64,000 nt of DNA from NCBI RefSeq assembly GCF_950066645.1, contig NZ_CATMFB010000001.1, positions 248,001 through 312,000 of the forward strand, written 5' to 3'. The first letter of the stretch is position 1. Each line of letters begins with the position of its first letter. This DNA comes from an uncultured Thalassolituus sp. Lineage in GTDB: Bacteria; Pseudomonadota; Gammaproteobacteria; Pseudomonadales; Oceanobacteraceae. Below, one piece after another: positions 28,917 to 40,353 of this stretch. The notes beneath the pieces were generated by a model that made no database searches, was not told the origin of the DNA, and was given only the letters and a program-made list of their open reading frames with translations. Both the position numbers and the translations under genes were made by a program.

Positions 28917-29243
28917 ATGAGCGACAACATTCTGACCGTAACTGACGATTCTTTTGACACCGACGTACTTGGCTCTGACGTGCCAGTGCTGGTGGATTTC
29001 TGGGCAGAGTGGTGTGGCCCATGCAAAATGATCGCTCCGGTTCTGGAAGAGATCGCTGACGACTACGCTGGCAAGCTGAAGATCGCCAAGCTGAACATCG
29101 ACCAGAACGAAGCTACTGCGCCTAAGTTCGGTATCCGCAGCATTCCAACGCTGATTCTGTTCAAGAACGGCAATGCTGAAGCCACCAAGATCGGTGCAAT
29201 GAGCAAATCTGAGCTGTCTGCTTTCATCGAACAGGCACTCTGA
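28917..29243 (+). CDS. trxA: thioredoxin
   Basis: [52 protein letters not shown]. Confidence 0.97.
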   Translation: MSDNILTVTDDSFDTDVLGSDVPVLVDFWAEWCGPCKMIAPVLEEIADDYAGKLKIAKLNIDQNEATAPKFGIRSIPTLILFKNGNAEATKIGAMSKSELSAFIEQAL

Positions 29244-29462
29244 TTACCCGGTATCCGGGAAAATCGCTGCAAATGGGACGAAATGTCCCTTGCAGCGCTG
29301 GACATACCCCCACGATCTGTCTATATTTAAATCCGCACCGCTGATTTGCAGGCTTTGCCCTGAGTTAATCCTTCAATGATGCCCCGCCTGGCTTATCTGC
29401 CACGGTTTCTGTGTTGTCTCACATCCTGAACCAAATTCAAATAACATAACCGACCTGCACAT

Positions 29463-30725
29463 ATGAATCTTTCAGACCTGAAACTTAAATCTGTTCCCGA
29501 GCTTCTGGCTGTCGCCAGCGAAATGAACCTTGAGAACGTCAGCCGTACCCGTAAACAGGACATCATCTTCGCAATTCTGAAACATCACGCGAAGAGTGGT
29601 GAAGACATTTACGGTGATGGTGTACTGGAGATTCTGCAGGACGGCTTCGGCTTTCTCCGTAGTGCGAACAGCTCCTACCTGGCAGGCCCTGATGATATTT
29701 ACGTATCACCCAGCCAGATCCGTCGTTTTAACCTGCGTAAGGGTGACAAGATCTCCGGTAAGATCCGCCCGCCAAAGGACAACGAACGTTACTTCGCGCT
29801 GCTGAAAGTAAACGAAATTAACGACGACAAGCCTGAGAACGCTAAAAACAAGGTTCTGTTCGAGAACCTGACCCCTCTCTTTCCGACCGAGCGTCTGGTA
29901 CTTGAAGTGGGTAACGGCTCAACCGAAGACCTCTCTTCCCGTGTACTTGATCTGGTTGCGCCAATTGGTAAAGGTCAGCGTGGTCTGATCGTTGCACCGC
30001 CGAAGGCCGGTAAGACCATGCTGCTGCAGACGACTGCTCAGGCCATTACCCGCAACAACCCTGAGTGTGAAGTCATCGTTCTGCTGATTGACGAACGTCC
30101 GGAAGAAGTGACCGAAATGAAGCGCTCTGTGCGTGGTGAAGTGGTTGCGTCGACCTTTGACGAGCCGCCAGCGCGTCACGTTCAGGTTGCTGAAATGGTG
30201 ATCGAAAAAGCGAAGCGTCTGGTTGAGCACAAGCGTGACGTAGTGATTCTGCTGGACTCGATTACCCGTCTGGCGCGGGCATACAACACCGTTATTCCTT
30301 CCTCCGGTAAAGTACTGACCGGTGGTGTTGATGCTAACGCACTGGAAAAACCAAAGCGTTTCTTTGGTGCTGCGCGTAATGTAGAAGAAGGTGGCTCACT
30401 GACCATTATCGCGACTGCGCTGGTAGATACTGGTTCGAAAATGGACGAAGTAATCTACGAAGAATTTAAAGGTACGGGTAACCAGGAACTGCACCTCGAC
30501 CGCAAAATTGCAGAGAAGCGCATTTACCCGGCGATCAATATCCGTCGTTCAGGTACCCGTCGTGAAGATATGCTGTTCAATGAAGCAGATCTTCAGCGTC
30601 TGTGGATTCTGCGTCGCCTGCTGGCTGAGATGGAAGATGTTCCTGGCATCGAATTCCTGCTGGATAAGCTGCGCCAGACCAAGACCAATGATGAGTTCTT
30701 CGACTCGATGCGCGGCGGTAAGTAA
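29463..30725 (+). CDS. rho: transcription termination factor Rho
   Basis: [69 protein letters not shown]. Confidence 0.98.
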   Translation: MNLSDLKLKSVPELLAVASEMNLENVSRTRKQDIIFAILKHHAKSGEDIYGDGVLEILQDGFGFLRSANSSYLAGPDDIYVSPSQIRRFNLRKGDKISGKIRPPKDNERYFALLKVNEINDDKPENAKNKVLFENLTPLFPTERLVLEVGNGSTEDLSSRVLDLVAPIGKGQRGLIVAPPKAGKTMLLQTTAQAITRNNPECEVIVLLIDERPEEVTEMKRSVRGEVVASTFDEPPARHVQVAEMVIEKAKRLVEHKRDVVILLDSITRLARAYNTVIPSSGKVLTGGVDANALEKPKRFFGAARNVEEGGSLTIIATALVDTGSKMDEVIYEEFKGTGNQELHLDRKIAEKRIYPAINIRRSGTRREDMLFNEADLQRLWILRRLLAEMEDVPGIEFLLDKLRQTKTNDEFFDSMRGGK

Positions 30726-30746
30726 GCTTACCGACGCACACACAGA

Positions 30747-30772
30747 AACGCCCGGCACTGCCGGGCGTTTTT
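30747..30772 (+). terminator. intrinsic terminator after rho
   Basis: AACGCCCGGC-ACT-GCCGGGCGTTTTT. Confidence 0.85.
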
Positions 30773-30797
30773 GTTTCTGCTGCTTGCCCGGGCTGTG

Positions 30798-33497
30798 TTA
30801 CTGATATTTCTGCTCGATGGTTTCTATTACTTCGTTGCTGATGCGCAGGCTTTCCAGCAGATCGAGAAGGTTGTAATCAAGATTCACATTCAGGTGGGTT
30901 GCCTGACCGCCGAAGAAATCGGGGTTTTTTCCCTGAAACTGCAACGACAGATTAAGCTGCCCGTCGGGCTGATACTGCACGCCAGACTGGAGCTGGTCGT
31001 ACTCAAAATTCTGCAGCAGTTTCATCGCCATGCCGACGCTCTGGTCGCTCTGCGCGAGTGCATCGGCACTGTCGCCCTGGTAGCGGATAACGCCTCCGGG
31101 GTCGCGCGCAAACAGATTCCCGCCGGGCACCATAGGCCCCTCTTTGGTCAGAACCACAGGCAACATTCCGTCGAGCAGGCCAGTGGCTTTGACCCCGGCG
31201 CTTTCTTCAATGGCGGCTATCTGACTCAGTTGAAGATGGTCGAGGCGGACGCCAAAGGCGTTTACCTCTTTGCGGCTGTCATAGCGGATAAGCGGGGTAT
31301 ACACCCGGCCGCCGAGCAGGTCGGTGTGCATTTCGTGGACTGACAGATCAAAATAACTGAAATCTGCAGGTATCCGTGTCTGGCTGCGGGCCAGAATATT
31401 GGTGAGCGGAATACCGCTGTCGAGCTTACTGCCAGACACCTGCGCATCAAGCAGATAATCGCCCTGTGCAGGGCGGCGCAGAGCGATCATGGCATTCCAG
31501 TCTTCCAGCGTAATGGTGTTGTCGTAAATTGCGCTGACTCCGTCCGCCCGTAGCATCAGGTCTGGCGTCAGTGTCCATTCCTCACCTTCAGCATACCAGT
31601 CAATCCATCCCTGTCCGGACAGATGACCACTGAGCAGCTGGACGCTGGTCAGCGAGGCCATTCGGAGCAGCCCAAGTGCCTGCCAGTCGAGGCGGGCATC
31701 CGTCAGGTGCCATTGCAGGCTGCCTTTGCTGGTCTGCAGGTCGTGTTCGAAGCGGGTACGCAGGCGGATTTCCTGATTGGCAGCCGTCAGGCCAAGTGAG
31801 GCGCTGATGCGCTGGCGCAGGTCATCATAAGTAATTGCCAGAGGCCCCGAGAGCTGCACATCAGGGACGGGCCATAACCCCCATTGTGAATCCCGTAAAG
31901 CGAGTTCAAGACTGCAGTTGCCGAGCAGGGTGTCAGTTGGACTCGCCAGGCTGATCGTACCCGGGTCACATTCCGCTTTACTGCGGGCAAAACCGAGATT
32001 GATGTCTTTTGCCATGACATTAAAGGGGGCGAGATTAATGACCAGAGGCGCGGCCGTGACACTGCGGTCATCACCGATATCCCCCTGAATGTTAAGGCCA
32101 GCGAGCAGAGTGCCCTGTAACCGGTCAATGCTCCATCCCTGCCAGGGCAGGAAGGTGGCTGTCGTTTCCAGGCCGGTACTGGTCAGTTGCCACAGGCCGT
32201 CCTGAGACAGGGTGCCGGTTAATGTCCCCTGAGAAGAGGCTGTCCAGCCCGGTAAATCGGCAGTCGCGGGTTGCTGGTAGGTCATTTCTACAGGCAGTTC
32301 GATACGACTCTGTCCGTCTGACAGCCAGCTTAGCGAAGGGGTGATCTTCACTGATGACGTGGTTGGCCCCCGCAGCTGAGTACTGATCTGTCCACTGGCG
32401 GTACATTCTGTTATCCGGGCATTGCAGTCGGAGGTGAGCTGCTGCGAAGGCAGTTCGGCCACCCAGCGGGTATCTTCCAGCAGCATGTCCAATGTAGCTG
32501 CCCCGGTGGTCAGGGTTGTCTTCCAGCCAGATTGCTTGTCGCTGTGTTGTGCCGACAGACTGAGCGAGAGCGGCGATAAGGTCATCCCGTCGGCAAGAGT
32601 GGAGGTGGCGCTGGTTAACTCTGCAGTCACCTGCCCGCTGAGATCCTGAGGCCAGAGCGCGTCATCCGGGCTGCTCAGGCGGCCACTCAGAGTCAGCGAC
32701 TGTATCTGCACTGGCTGGTCATTCAACACAGGTAGCGACTGGCGCAGGCGGGCCAGGTCGCTGTTCAGGCGCAGGTCTGCCTGCGTTTCGCCATCTTTCT
32801 GCTGGAGACCACTCCAGAGCTGAGCCAGCAGCGTCTGTCGGTCTGAGAGCATAATCAGCAGGTCTGCCCGGTCGTCTCCACGCTGCAGCTGCGCTTCGAG
32901 TTGTACAGGTTCTGGAATGTGCGGAAGGTGCGCATCTCCGCGCAGCCACCATAACTGTGGCGTGAGTTCAGCATGAATGTTCAGGCTGAGGTCGGGCGTA
33001 TGCAGACTGAAGCTGTCTACGTTGATGTTATTCACGGGCAGGGACATCAGTTGCGCGATCTGAGGCAGTGATACTTCCGTCTCTGTGGTGGCTGGAGAGC
33101 CAGGCGATACCGTCGAGGAGTCAGCAGCGTCATCTGCGCTGATCACTACAGTGACCGAGGCGGCACTCAGTCGCTCAGCTTCGCCCTGCAGAATCCCTGC
33201 TATCTGATAGTCCAGGCGGGCATTGCGTATCTGAATGTTGATGCCGGGCGCCGGCGTGAGATCGAGGGATTCAACTTCCAGGTAGTCGCGTGTGAGATGG
33301 GATATCCGCAGATGACTGCCGGGGGCGACGAAGTAATCGAGTACCGGTGGCAGCCAGCGGTTGAGCAACGGAACAACCGACCAGAAAAGTATGGCCAGGG
33401 TGGCCAGCAGGATTGTCAGGGCAATCAGAATGCCCTGCACCCAGCCCCGGCGCAGCCATCCCTGCTTTGCTGCTGGTGAATCCTCCGGCCTGGTCAT
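30798..33497 (-). CDS. YdbH-like (AsmA/TamB-type) large envelope protein
   Basis: N-terminal TM then repetitive beta-rich sequence; C-terminal GLLDGMLPVVLTKEGPMVPGGNLFARDPGGVIRY resembles the YdbH C-terminus. Confidence 0.7.
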   Translation of the reverse strand: MTRPEDSPAAKQGWLRRGWVQGILIALTILLATLAILFWSVVPLLNRWLPPVLDYFVAPGSHLRISHLTRDYLEVESLDLTPAPGINIQIRNARLDYQIAGILQGEAERLSAASVTVVISADDAADSSTVSPGSPATTETEVSLPQIAQLMSLPVNNINVDSFSLHTPDLSLNIHAELTPQLWWLRGDAHLPHIPEPVQLEAQLQRGDDRADLLIMLSDRQTLLAQLWSGLQQKDGETQADLRLNSDLARLRQSLPVLNDQPVQIQSLTLSGRLSSPDDALWPQDLSGQVTAELTSATSTLADGMTLSPLSLSLSAQHSDKQSGWKTTLTTGAATLDMLLEDTRWVAELPSQQLTSDCNARITECTASGQISTQLRGPTTSSVKITPSLSWLSDGQSRIELPVEMTYQQPATADLPGWTASSQGTLTGTLSQDGLWQLTSTGLETTATFLPWQGWSIDRLQGTLLAGLNIQGDIGDDRSVTAAPLVINLAPFNVMAKDINLGFARSKAECDPGTISLASPTDTLLGNCSLELALRDSQWGLWPVPDVQLSGPLAITYDDLRQRISASLGLTAANQEIRLRTRFEHDLQTSKGSLQWHLTDARLDWQALGLLRMASLTSVQLLSGHLSGQGWIDWYAEGEEWTLTPDLMLRADGVSAIYDNTITLEDWNAMIALRRPAQGDYLLDAQVSGSKLDSGIPLTNILARSQTRIPADFSYFDLSVHEMHTDLLGGRVYTPLIRYDSRKEVNAFGVRLDHLQLSQIAAIEESAGVKATGLLDGMLPVVLTKEGPMVPGGNLFARDPGGVIRYQGDSADALAQSDQSVGMAMKLLQNFEYDQLQSGVQYQPDGQLNLSLQFQGKNPDFFGGQATHLNVNLDYNLLDLLESLRISNEVIETIEQKYQ

Positions 33498-33499
33498 CG

Positions 33500-34171
33500 T
33501 CAGCGGGTCTGGGTTTTGACCCCGTCCTGCGTGCCCAGCAACAGAACATCGGCGCCGCGCAGAGCGAACAGGCCGTTGGTAATGACGCCGGTGATCTGGT
33601 TGATTTCACTTTCCAGAGCCATTGGCGACTGGATTTTCATATTGTGAACGTCGAGGATCTGACCACCATTGTCGGTGATTACGCCCTCGCGCCAGACCGG
33701 ATCTCCACCGAGTTTAACCAGTTCACGTGCTACGTGAGAACGGGCCATCGGGATCACTTCAACCGGCAGCGGGAAGTTGCCCAGCATGGGAACGACTTTG
33801 CTTTCGTCCGCAACACAGATGAATTTGCGCGCCACCGCCGCAACGATTTTCTCACGGGTGAGGGCAGCACCACCGCCTTTGATCATATCCAGCTGATCGT
33901 TAATTTCATCTGCGCCATCAATATAAAACTCGATGCCATCGACGCCATTCAGGTCGTATACCGGAATGCCGTGCCCGCGCAGACGTTCGGCCGAGGCTTC
34001 AGAGCTGGCGACGGCACCGTCGAACAGGTGTTTTATCCCCGCCAGAGCATCGATAAAACAGTTCGCTGTTGAGCCTGTCCCTACCCCGATAATGCTGTCG
34101 TCATCGAGGTGAGGCTTGATGTAATCAACCGCGGCCTGGCCAACGGCTCGTTTCAGTTCATCCTGGTTCAT
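33500..34171 (-). CDS. rpiA: ribose-5-phosphate isomerase A
   Basis: [63 protein letters not shown]. Confidence 0.97.
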   Translation of the reverse strand: MNQDELKRAVGQAAVDYIKPHLDDDSIIGVGTGSTANCFIDALAGIKHLFDGAVASSEASAERLRGHGIPVYDLNGVDGIEFYIDGADEINDQLDMIKGGGAALTREKIVAAVARKFICVADESKVVPMLGNFPLPVEVIPMARSHVARELVKLGGDPVWREGVITDNGGQILDVHNMKIQSPMALESEINQITGVITNGLFALRGADVLLLGTQDGVKTQTR

Positions 34172-34291
34172 GGAATCAGTTGTCCGGTAGAAGCTTTCGG
34201 GGAATTATATGCGTTCATGCGCTACAATGCGCGTCCGCCCGGGATTTTTTCATTGACCGGGCACCGTGATTCACCGCTTTGGAACACCGCT

Positions 34292-35809
34292 ATGCTGAAC
34301 GAATATCTGAAGAAGATTCTTGCCGCCCGCGTTTATGACGTGGCGATTGAATCTCCGCTGCACACGGCCACTTTTCTGAGTGAGCGTCTGGGCAACCAGA
34401 TCTGGTTCAAGCGTGAAGACAAGCAGCCGGTGTATTCGTTCAAAATCCGCGGCGCCTACAACAAAGTGGTCCAGCTTTCTGAAGAAGAGAAAGCAAAAGG
34501 GGTGATTGCTGCATCGGCCGGTAACCACGCCCAGGGGCTGGCGCTGGCAGCGAAAGAGCTGGGCATCCGCGCGGTGATTGTGATGCCCCGCACGACTCCT
34601 GAAATTAAAGTGATGTCAGTACGCGCGCGCGGTGCTCGTGTTGTATTGCATGGCGATTCGTTTGACGAAGCTTTTAAGCATTCGCAGAAGCTGGTCGAAG
34701 ACAAAGGCTACACCTACGTTCACCCTTATGATGATCCGGACACGATTGCGGGTCAGGGGACGATTGGTATGGAAATTCTCCGTCAGCTGAAACACAGTCC
34801 CGACGCGATTTTCGTTCCTGTCGGCGGCGGTGGTCTGGCGGCGGGTGTGGCTGCGTACGTTAAAGCGCTGGCGCCTGAGGTTAAAGTGATTGCCGTCGAA
34901 AGTACCGAATCTGCCTGTCTTGCCGCAGCAAAAGAAGCGGGCAGCCGGGTGATTCTGCCTGAGGTGGGCATTTTTGCTGACGGCGTGGCAGTGGCACAGA
35001 TCGGCGAAAACACCTGGGAAATCTGCAAAGACTACATCGACGAAGTGATCACCTGTACGCCTGATGAAATTTGCGCAGCAATCAAAGATACGTTTGACGA
35101 TACCCGGGCGGTACTGGAGCCGGCGGGTGCGCTGTCTGTCGCTGGCTTAAAGAAATACGTCGAGCGGGAACAGTGCAGCGACCAGAATCTGGTGGCTATC
35201 CTCAGCGGTGCCAACGTGAATTTTGATCGCCTGCGTTACATCTCTGAGGTCGCTGAAATCGGTGAGGGGCGTGAAGTCATTCTTGCTGTGACGATTCCTG
35301 AGCAGCCGGGCAGTTTTCAGCGCTTCTGCAGTCTGCTGGGGCGACGTCCGATCACCGAGTTTAATTATCGCTACGGCGATGATAACGAGGCGCAGATCTA
35401 CGTCGGGGTTAAGGTAGATGCGGAACCCGGAAGTCGCGCTGCGCTGGTCGATGAGTTGCGTGAAGACGGGTATCCGGTGCTCGATATTTCTGATGACGAA
35501 ATCGCCAAGTATCATATCCGCCATATGGTAGGCGGGCATGCGCCGGCGCACGTCAGTGATGAGCGTGTTTACCGTTTTGAATTTCCTGAGCGTCCGGGCG
35601 CTCTGCTTAACTTCCTGAAGAAGCTGGGTAAACGTTTTAACATTTCGTTATTCCATTACCGCAACCATGGTGCGGCTTATGGACGTGTACTGGTGGGGCT
35701 GCAGATTGATGATGATAAGCGTGAGCAGCTGCACGGTTATCTTGAGGAATTAGGCTATCGTTACTGGGATGAGACCGAGAATCCGGCTTACCAGTTATTT
35801 CTGCGCTGA
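34292..35809 (+). CDS. ilvA: threonine ammonia-lyase, biosynthetic
   Basis: FKREDKQPVYSFKIRGAYNK, AASAGNHAQGLALAA, PVGGGGLAAGVAAYVK, two C-terminal ACT-like repeats. Confidence 0.96.
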   Translation: MLNEYLKKILAARVYDVAIESPLHTATFLSERLGNQIWFKREDKQPVYSFKIRGAYNKVVQLSEEEKAKGVIAASAGNHAQGLALAAKELGIRAVIVMPRTTPEIKVMSVRARGARVVLHGDSFDEAFKHSQKLVEDKGYTYVHPYDDPDTIAGQGTIGMEILRQLKHSPDAIFVPVGGGGLAAGVAAYVKALAPEVKVIAVESTESACLAAAKEAGSRVILPEVGIFADGVAVAQIGENTWEICKDYIDEVITCTPDEICAAIKDTFDDTRAVLEPAGALSVAGLKKYVEREQCSDQNLVAILSGANVNFDRLRYISEVAEIGEGREVILAVTIPEQPGSFQRFCSLLGRRPITEFNYRYGDDNEAQIYVGVKVDAEPGSRAALVDELREDGYPVLDISDDEIAKYHIRHMVGGHAPAHVSDERVYRFEFPERPGALLNFLKKLGKRFNISLFHYRNHGAAYGRVLVGLQIDDDKREQLHGYLEELGYRYWDETENPAYQLFLR

Positions 35810-35890
35810 TATACCTGCACGCTGACCGTTGTGCACCTTGCCTGAACGGGGTCGGATCATAAAAATAGCGGCCCCGTTGAGGTATTTATT

Positions 35891-36598
35891 ATGTTGTTAG
35901 TTCTGCGCTCTGTTTATCTGATTTTCCATTTTATCGTGGGCTGTCTTCTCGGCCTGATGATCTGTCTCGTGCGTCCTTTCCACAAAGACAACAGCCATTA
36001 CTGCGCTCGGGTGTTTGGCTGGGCGAGGTTCGTCCTTGGGGTTCGCTTTATTGCGAAAAATGAATGTCCGACCGGACGGGGGCAGGCGATCTATGTCTGT
36101 AACCATCAGGATTCGCTCGACATGTTTCTGTACCCTCCGATGCTTCCGTATAACCTCGCATTACTCGGAAAACACAGCCTGATGTATATCCCGCTGTTTG
36201 GGGTGCTGTTCTGGTTGGCTGGCAATATTTTTATTAACCGCAGTGATAAAAGCAAAGCCCGCGATGCCATGGCCGAAGCCGCTCAGGCCGTACACAGGAA
36301 AAAGTGTGCAGTGTTTATTTTTCCGGAGGGCACCCGCAGTCGTGGACGAGGTCTGCTGCCGTTTAAGCACGGTGCCTTTACTCTGGCGATCGAAGCGGGT
36401 CTGCCGATCGTGCCTTTGTGCTTCAGCAGTACTCATAAAAACGTCGATCTGCGGCGCTGGAAGGCCGGTGAGTGTATTGGTGAATTTCTGCCCCCGGTCT
36501 CCACAGAGGGGCTGACCAGAGCGGATGCTAAAGCACTGGCCGCTCAGGTGCAGGAGCAGATGGCAGAGCATATAGCGCGGTTAGATGCCCGCGCCTAG
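35891..36598 (+). CDS. plsC: 1-acyl-sn-glycerol-3-phosphate acyltransferase (PlsC-like)
   Basis: VCNHQDSLDMFL, NIFINRSDKSKARDAM, FPEGTRSRGRGLLPFKHGAFTLAIEAGLPIVPL. Confidence 0.9.
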   Translation: MLLVLRSVYLIFHFIVGCLLGLMICLVRPFHKDNSHYCARVFGWARFVLGVRFIAKNECPTGRGQAIYVCNHQDSLDMFLYPPMLPYNLALLGKHSLMYIPLFGVLFWLAGNIFINRSDKSKARDAMAEAAQAVHRKKCAVFIFPEGTRSRGRGLLPFKHGAFTLAIEAGLPIVPLCFSSTHKNVDLRRWKAGECIGEFLPPVSTEGLTRADAKALAAQVQEQMAEHIARLDARA

Positions 36599-37176
36599 AT
36601 ACGTCCTTTGCTGAACTGTTCGCGTGCCTGCTGCTTTTTACGCTCGCTTTTACGCAACAGAACGTAAAATGCCCCCGTGCCGCCGTGGTGTGGCTGAGCG
36701 GTGTGAAAGGCCTGGACCTGTTCCAGTTCTTCGAGCCAGAACACGAGATAGCTTTTCAGGACGCCCGGATCTTTAATATTGCGGTCGCCTTTGCCTGGCA
36801 TAATCAGCACACTGCGCAGGTCGGCTTCCATGCAGTCGCGGACAAAGCGGTACACTTCGCGACGGGCTTCCTCAATAGTACGCCGGTGCAGATCCAGCCG
36901 GGCTTCTGTTTCATATTTGCCGAGCCGCAGTTTGCGGTAGACGCCATCCTGAATTCCGGGACGCTTAAAACCCAGAACATCATGGGGGCCAACACGAGGA
37001 ACTTCGCTGGCCCGTAAATGGTTCGGGTCTGTGTTTGCCTGCTCAACGACCGCGTTGTTGCGGCGGACGGCGACGTTGCCCTGAGGTGTGTCTTTGCGGA
37101 GAGTAACCTTCTCCGGAGTTTTCAGTCGTTTAACGCCCTGCATTTCCTGCAGGAACAGGTCATCTTCATCGCTCAT
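36595..37176 (-). CDS. Smr/MutS2-type domain protein
   Basis: EARLDLHRRTIEEARREVYRFV, VLIMPGKGDRN, HTAQPHHGGTGAFYVLLR. Confidence 0.9.
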   Translation of the reverse strand: MSDEDDLFLQEMQGVKRLKTPEKVTLRKDTPQGNVAVRRNNAVVEQANTDPNHLRASEVPRVGPHDVLGFKRPGIQDGVYRKLRLGKYETEARLDLHRRTIEEARREVYRFVRDCMEADLRSVLIMPGKGDRNIKDPGVLKSYLVFWLEELEQVQAFHTAQPHHGGTGAFYVLLRKSERKKQQAREQFSKGRI

Positions 37177-37299
37177 ATTCTGTGCCTGTCAGTGGCCCGG
37201 CAGGTGTGACAAATCTTTGCAATGCCGGACACAAATTTCACGCCATCCGGCTAGTATAACCTCTGAACCATATAACTGGCGTCGCCAGAGGATGTAAAG

Positions 37300-37977
37300 A
37301 TGAAATTACCGGCTTCACTCTCCCGCTTCAGTCATGTTCTGGGCGCGGTTGCCTGCGGCGTGTTGATGACTACCGCTCAGGCCTGGGGTTTTGATGATCG
37401 CCAGGGGCGGATGGACTGGGAAGGTTCGCTGAATCTGACAGAAGAACAGGAAAAGCAGATTGACGATATCGAAGACCGTTATCGCAAAAGTTTCCGTGAA
37501 CTGCGCGCCAGTGAAAAAGAGTCCCGTGGTGATGTCGACGAGCGCCAGGCGCTTTATCTGCAGATGCGCGAAGAGATGCGTAACGTTCTGACCGAAGAGC
37601 AGCAGGCGCTTGCGGAAGAGCAGATCAGCGAGCGTAAGAAAGACCGACACGAGCGTGAGTTGCACCGTCTGGCCAAGGCTCTGAAGCTGACCGATGAACA
37701 GAAAGCGACGATCGCGACGCGGCTATCCAAACATGAGCCGTCCGACTGGCCTGTGGATAAAGAGCAGCGGGACGCAGACCGCGAATATTTTGATGAATGC
37801 ATCTCAGATGTCCTGACGGAAGAACAGCAGGCCAAGTGGAATAAGCTGCGCAAGAAAAATCGCGATAAGTGGCGTAACCACAAAGAAGAGCGCTACGAAG
37901 AAGGCCGTGGTGACCGGGATGAGAAGTCCGAGCGCCGCAGGAAAGACAAAGATGATGAGGAAGAAGGTGACCAGTAA
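37300..37977 (+). CDS. Spy/CpxP-like periplasmic helical protein
   Basis: Signal peptide; repeated LTEEQ segments (LNLTEEQEKQID, VLTEEQQALAEEQ, LKLTDEQKATI, VLTEEQQAKW); charged C-terminal tail. Confidence 0.65.
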   Translation: MKLPASLSRFSHVLGAVACGVLMTTAQAWGFDDRQGRMDWEGSLNLTEEQEKQIDDIEDRYRKSFRELRASEKESRGDVDERQALYLQMREEMRNVLTEEQQALAEEQISERKKDRHERELHRLAKALKLTDEQKATIATRLSKHEPSDWPVDKEQRDADREYFDECISDVLTEEQQAKWNKLRKKNRDKWRNHKEERYEEGRGDRDEKSERRRKDKDDEEEGDQ

Positions 37978-37994
37978 GGTCACCTTGCTGCCAA

Positions 37995-38708
37995 TCAGAA
38001 GCTGTACACCAGTGTGACACCGAATTCGCGATCGGTGTTTTCAGTTTCTTCAGGCACTTCTTCGACGTACTTGATTTTGTACGTGATTTTAGTCGCGAGA
38101 TTGCCCTGAAGCTGGCTCTGCAGGCCGGTTTCAGATTTGTAGACAGAGTTGTCGCTACCAATTTCAGCGGTCATCAGTTCGATGAACTTAGTGCCTTCGC
38201 TGATGGTCCAGCTGTAATCCAGAGCCAGACGGCCGATGGCCTCTTCCTGAATCTCATCGCTTTCTTTCAGTTTGTCACGACGATAACCTGGACCCACCTC
38301 AAGATCGAGCTTCATGTCGTCCTGATTGATGGCGCGATAACCGTAGTTGACTGACACAGTGCTCTGATAGACATAGCCGCTGAAGCGCGCACGCTCCTGC
38401 TGAGCAACGATGGCTGCGTATGAGTGTTCGGTGAAGTTACGGTCCAGCTGTCCGAGAATGCTGTATTTCTCTTTGGACGTGACGTCGTCTTCTTTACTGG
38501 TCAGAGCGTCCAGACGGATGGTCTGCTCCCAGTCACCACCTTTATGATTCGCAGAAAAACTGCCGTTCAGGCTCTGGGTATCAGTATTACCTGACGTCAC
38601 GATGGATCCCAGTTCAGCGGAGCCAGTCCAGGCTGGGTTATCTTCGGCAGCAAGAGCGCTGACCGGAGTAAGAATCAGGGCAGTAAGCAGGGAAGTGCGT
38701 TTCAGCAT
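37995..38708 (-). CDS. DUF481 (YdiY-like) outer membrane-associated protein
   Basis: WTGSAELGSIVTSGNTDTQSLNGSFSANHKGGDWEQTIRLDALTSKED. Confidence 0.85.
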   Translation of the reverse strand: MLKRTSLLTALILTPVSALAAEDNPAWTGSAELGSIVTSGNTDTQSLNGSFSANHKGGDWEQTIRLDALTSKEDDVTSKEKYSILGQLDRNFTEHSYAAIVAQQERARFSGYVYQSTVSVNYGYRAINQDDMKLDLEVGPGYRRDKLKESDEIQEEAIGRLALDYSWTISEGTKFIELMTAEIGSDNSVYKSETGLQSQLQGNLATKITYKIKYVEEVPEETENTDREFGVTLVYSF

Positions 38709-38800
38709 AGTGTCCTCTCAGTCCTTATTAATGGTTGCCAGCCAACGCTGACGGAACGCTGACAGAGGGTACTATGATAACGGTTACAGTAAGAAGTTCT

Positions 38801-39610
38801 TTATTCGCTGAACAGCGGTTGGCTCATCTGCCAGTCTCTGAGGTTATAGAGATCAAGCAGGTTGGCCAGTTCACCGCTCATGCGCATCCGTACAATCCCG
38901 TCGTTCAGCTGACGAACGTAGGTTGCTGCCATCGGGTTAGATGGGCTGCAGGCGATATAAAGAGGGGTAACGGAGCCAATGCGACCCGCAACACGAACTT
39001 CTGGCCGGGGGCTGAGTTGTTGCAGGCGGGCATGCATCACCATCGGTGATTCCACCAGAGCATCGATGCGTCGTGACAGCAGTTTCTGCAGGTTCTGATC
39101 CAATGCGTTGTTGCCCTTCATTACCTGAACTGTAGGGGCACCGGTCTGTGAAGCAACGTATTCGTCGAATTCTCCATCATCGTAGGAATACCCGCCGACA
39201 ACGCCAATCCGGATTTCCGACAGAGAGCCAATGCCCGTGTATTGCCAGTCGTTATCTTTGAGGACAAAGATATAGCTTTCGTCCATGCCAAGGGGCTGAT
39301 CGGGAAAGAGAAAATCCGGAGCTTCGTCCAGGGTAGTCCCGACAATGCAGTCGAGAGAACCCGCCCGGGCTTCATCGATCGCACGCTCCCACGGCAATAC
39401 CTGATAGTCGACGGTGTGCCCGGCCTGCTTCCAGACCGCACTGGCCAGCTCAATCATATAACCCGGTCGAGGACTGTCTGGTTCGCCATTGAATGGATAC
39501 CAGACGTCGGCACCAAGGCGGATATGTTCTGCCTGTGCCGGTGCACAGAGGCCAGATGCCAGCACAAGTGCTGCAAGCATCTGTTTAAGGTACGAGAGTC
39601 TGAACAACAT
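38801..39610 (-). CDS. periplasmic substrate-binding protein (SBP_bac_3-like)
   Basis: Signal peptide; LGADVWYPFNGEPDSPRPGYMIELASAVWKQAGHTVDYQVLPWERAIDEARAGSLDCIVG. Confidence 0.85.
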   Translation of the reverse strand: MLFRLSYLKQMLAALVLASGLCAPAQAEHIRLGADVWYPFNGEPDSPRPGYMIELASAVWKQAGHTVDYQVLPWERAIDEARAGSLDCIVGTTLDEAPDFLFPDQPLGMDESYIFVLKDNDWQYTGIGSLSEIRIGVVGGYSYDDGEFDEYVASQTGAPTVQVMKGNNALDQNLQKLLSRRIDALVESPMVMHARLQQLSPRPEVRVAGRIGSVTPLYIACSPSNPMAATYVRQLNDGIVRMRMSGELANLLDLYNLRDWQMSQPLFSE

Positions 39611-39692
39611 CCATCAGGTCCTGCATTTTTTCAGAGAGGCGTCAGGTTAACTTATCCGGCCACGGGTTCAACCCCGGGAACAGGTCGTCCTG

Positions 39693-40106
39693 TCAGCGCG
39701 GCATCTTGTCATTGATCCGGCCAAGCAGGAAATCTTTGAGCATCACCCAGTCAGCCAGAAAGCTCCATAAAGGATAGCGGAAGGTGGCGGGTTTGTTGTG
39801 CTCATAAAAGAAGTGACCGACCCATGCGAAGGCATAACCACTGACGAACGCAGCAGGGATGACGGTGTAGTTACCGCTGGTCAGTGCGTACAGCAGAATA
39901 CCCAGCGCCATCGCAGAGCCGACATAATGCAGGTAGCGGCAGGTGGAGTTGCGGTGTTCTGAAAGGTAGTAAGGGTAGAATTCAGAAAAGCTGCTGAATC
40001 CCTCTGTCTTTAACGATTGCTTGCCTGCGGCCATTGTCCACCTCTCATTATGATTGTTATCGGCGGTCCATCGCTCCCTAGCGGGTGACTTAATAGACTC
40101 AGTCAC
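39693..40106 (-). CDS. DUF962/Mpo1-like membrane protein
   Basis: FSEFYPYYLSEHRNSTCRYLHYVGSAMA...WVGHFFYEHNKPATFRYPLWSFLADWVML. Confidence 0.9.
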   Translation of the reverse strand: MTESIKSPARERWTADNNHNERWTMAAGKQSLKTEGFSSFSEFYPYYLSEHRNSTCRYLHYVGSAMALGILLYALTSGNYTVIPAAFVSGYAFAWVGHFFYEHNKPATFRYPLWSFLADWVMLKDFLLGRINDKMPR

Positions 40107-40353
40107 TCAGTGTAATTCAAATGCTTCCCATGCCCCACTGTCAGAGCAGGACCGGAAGCGCCATTTATGCTCTTTGCGGCCGTAGATCTGACTTTTTGGG
40201 CCATTATACGCCCTGTGGCCCTGAAGGAAAACAATCGTCCTGATCGTCGCTTTCGTTTGATTCTGCTCATCGGAATCAGCAGGCAAGGCCGGAACGCTGA
40301 GCTAAGCTGGTTGTCTACACATCCCACCGGTGCAGACGAGAAGGTAGAGCAAC

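Noticed and set aside
30771-31343. 190-aa plus-strand ORF opposite the YdbH-like gene
   Set aside because: Fully antisense to a better supported 899-aa ORF, with no family motifs.
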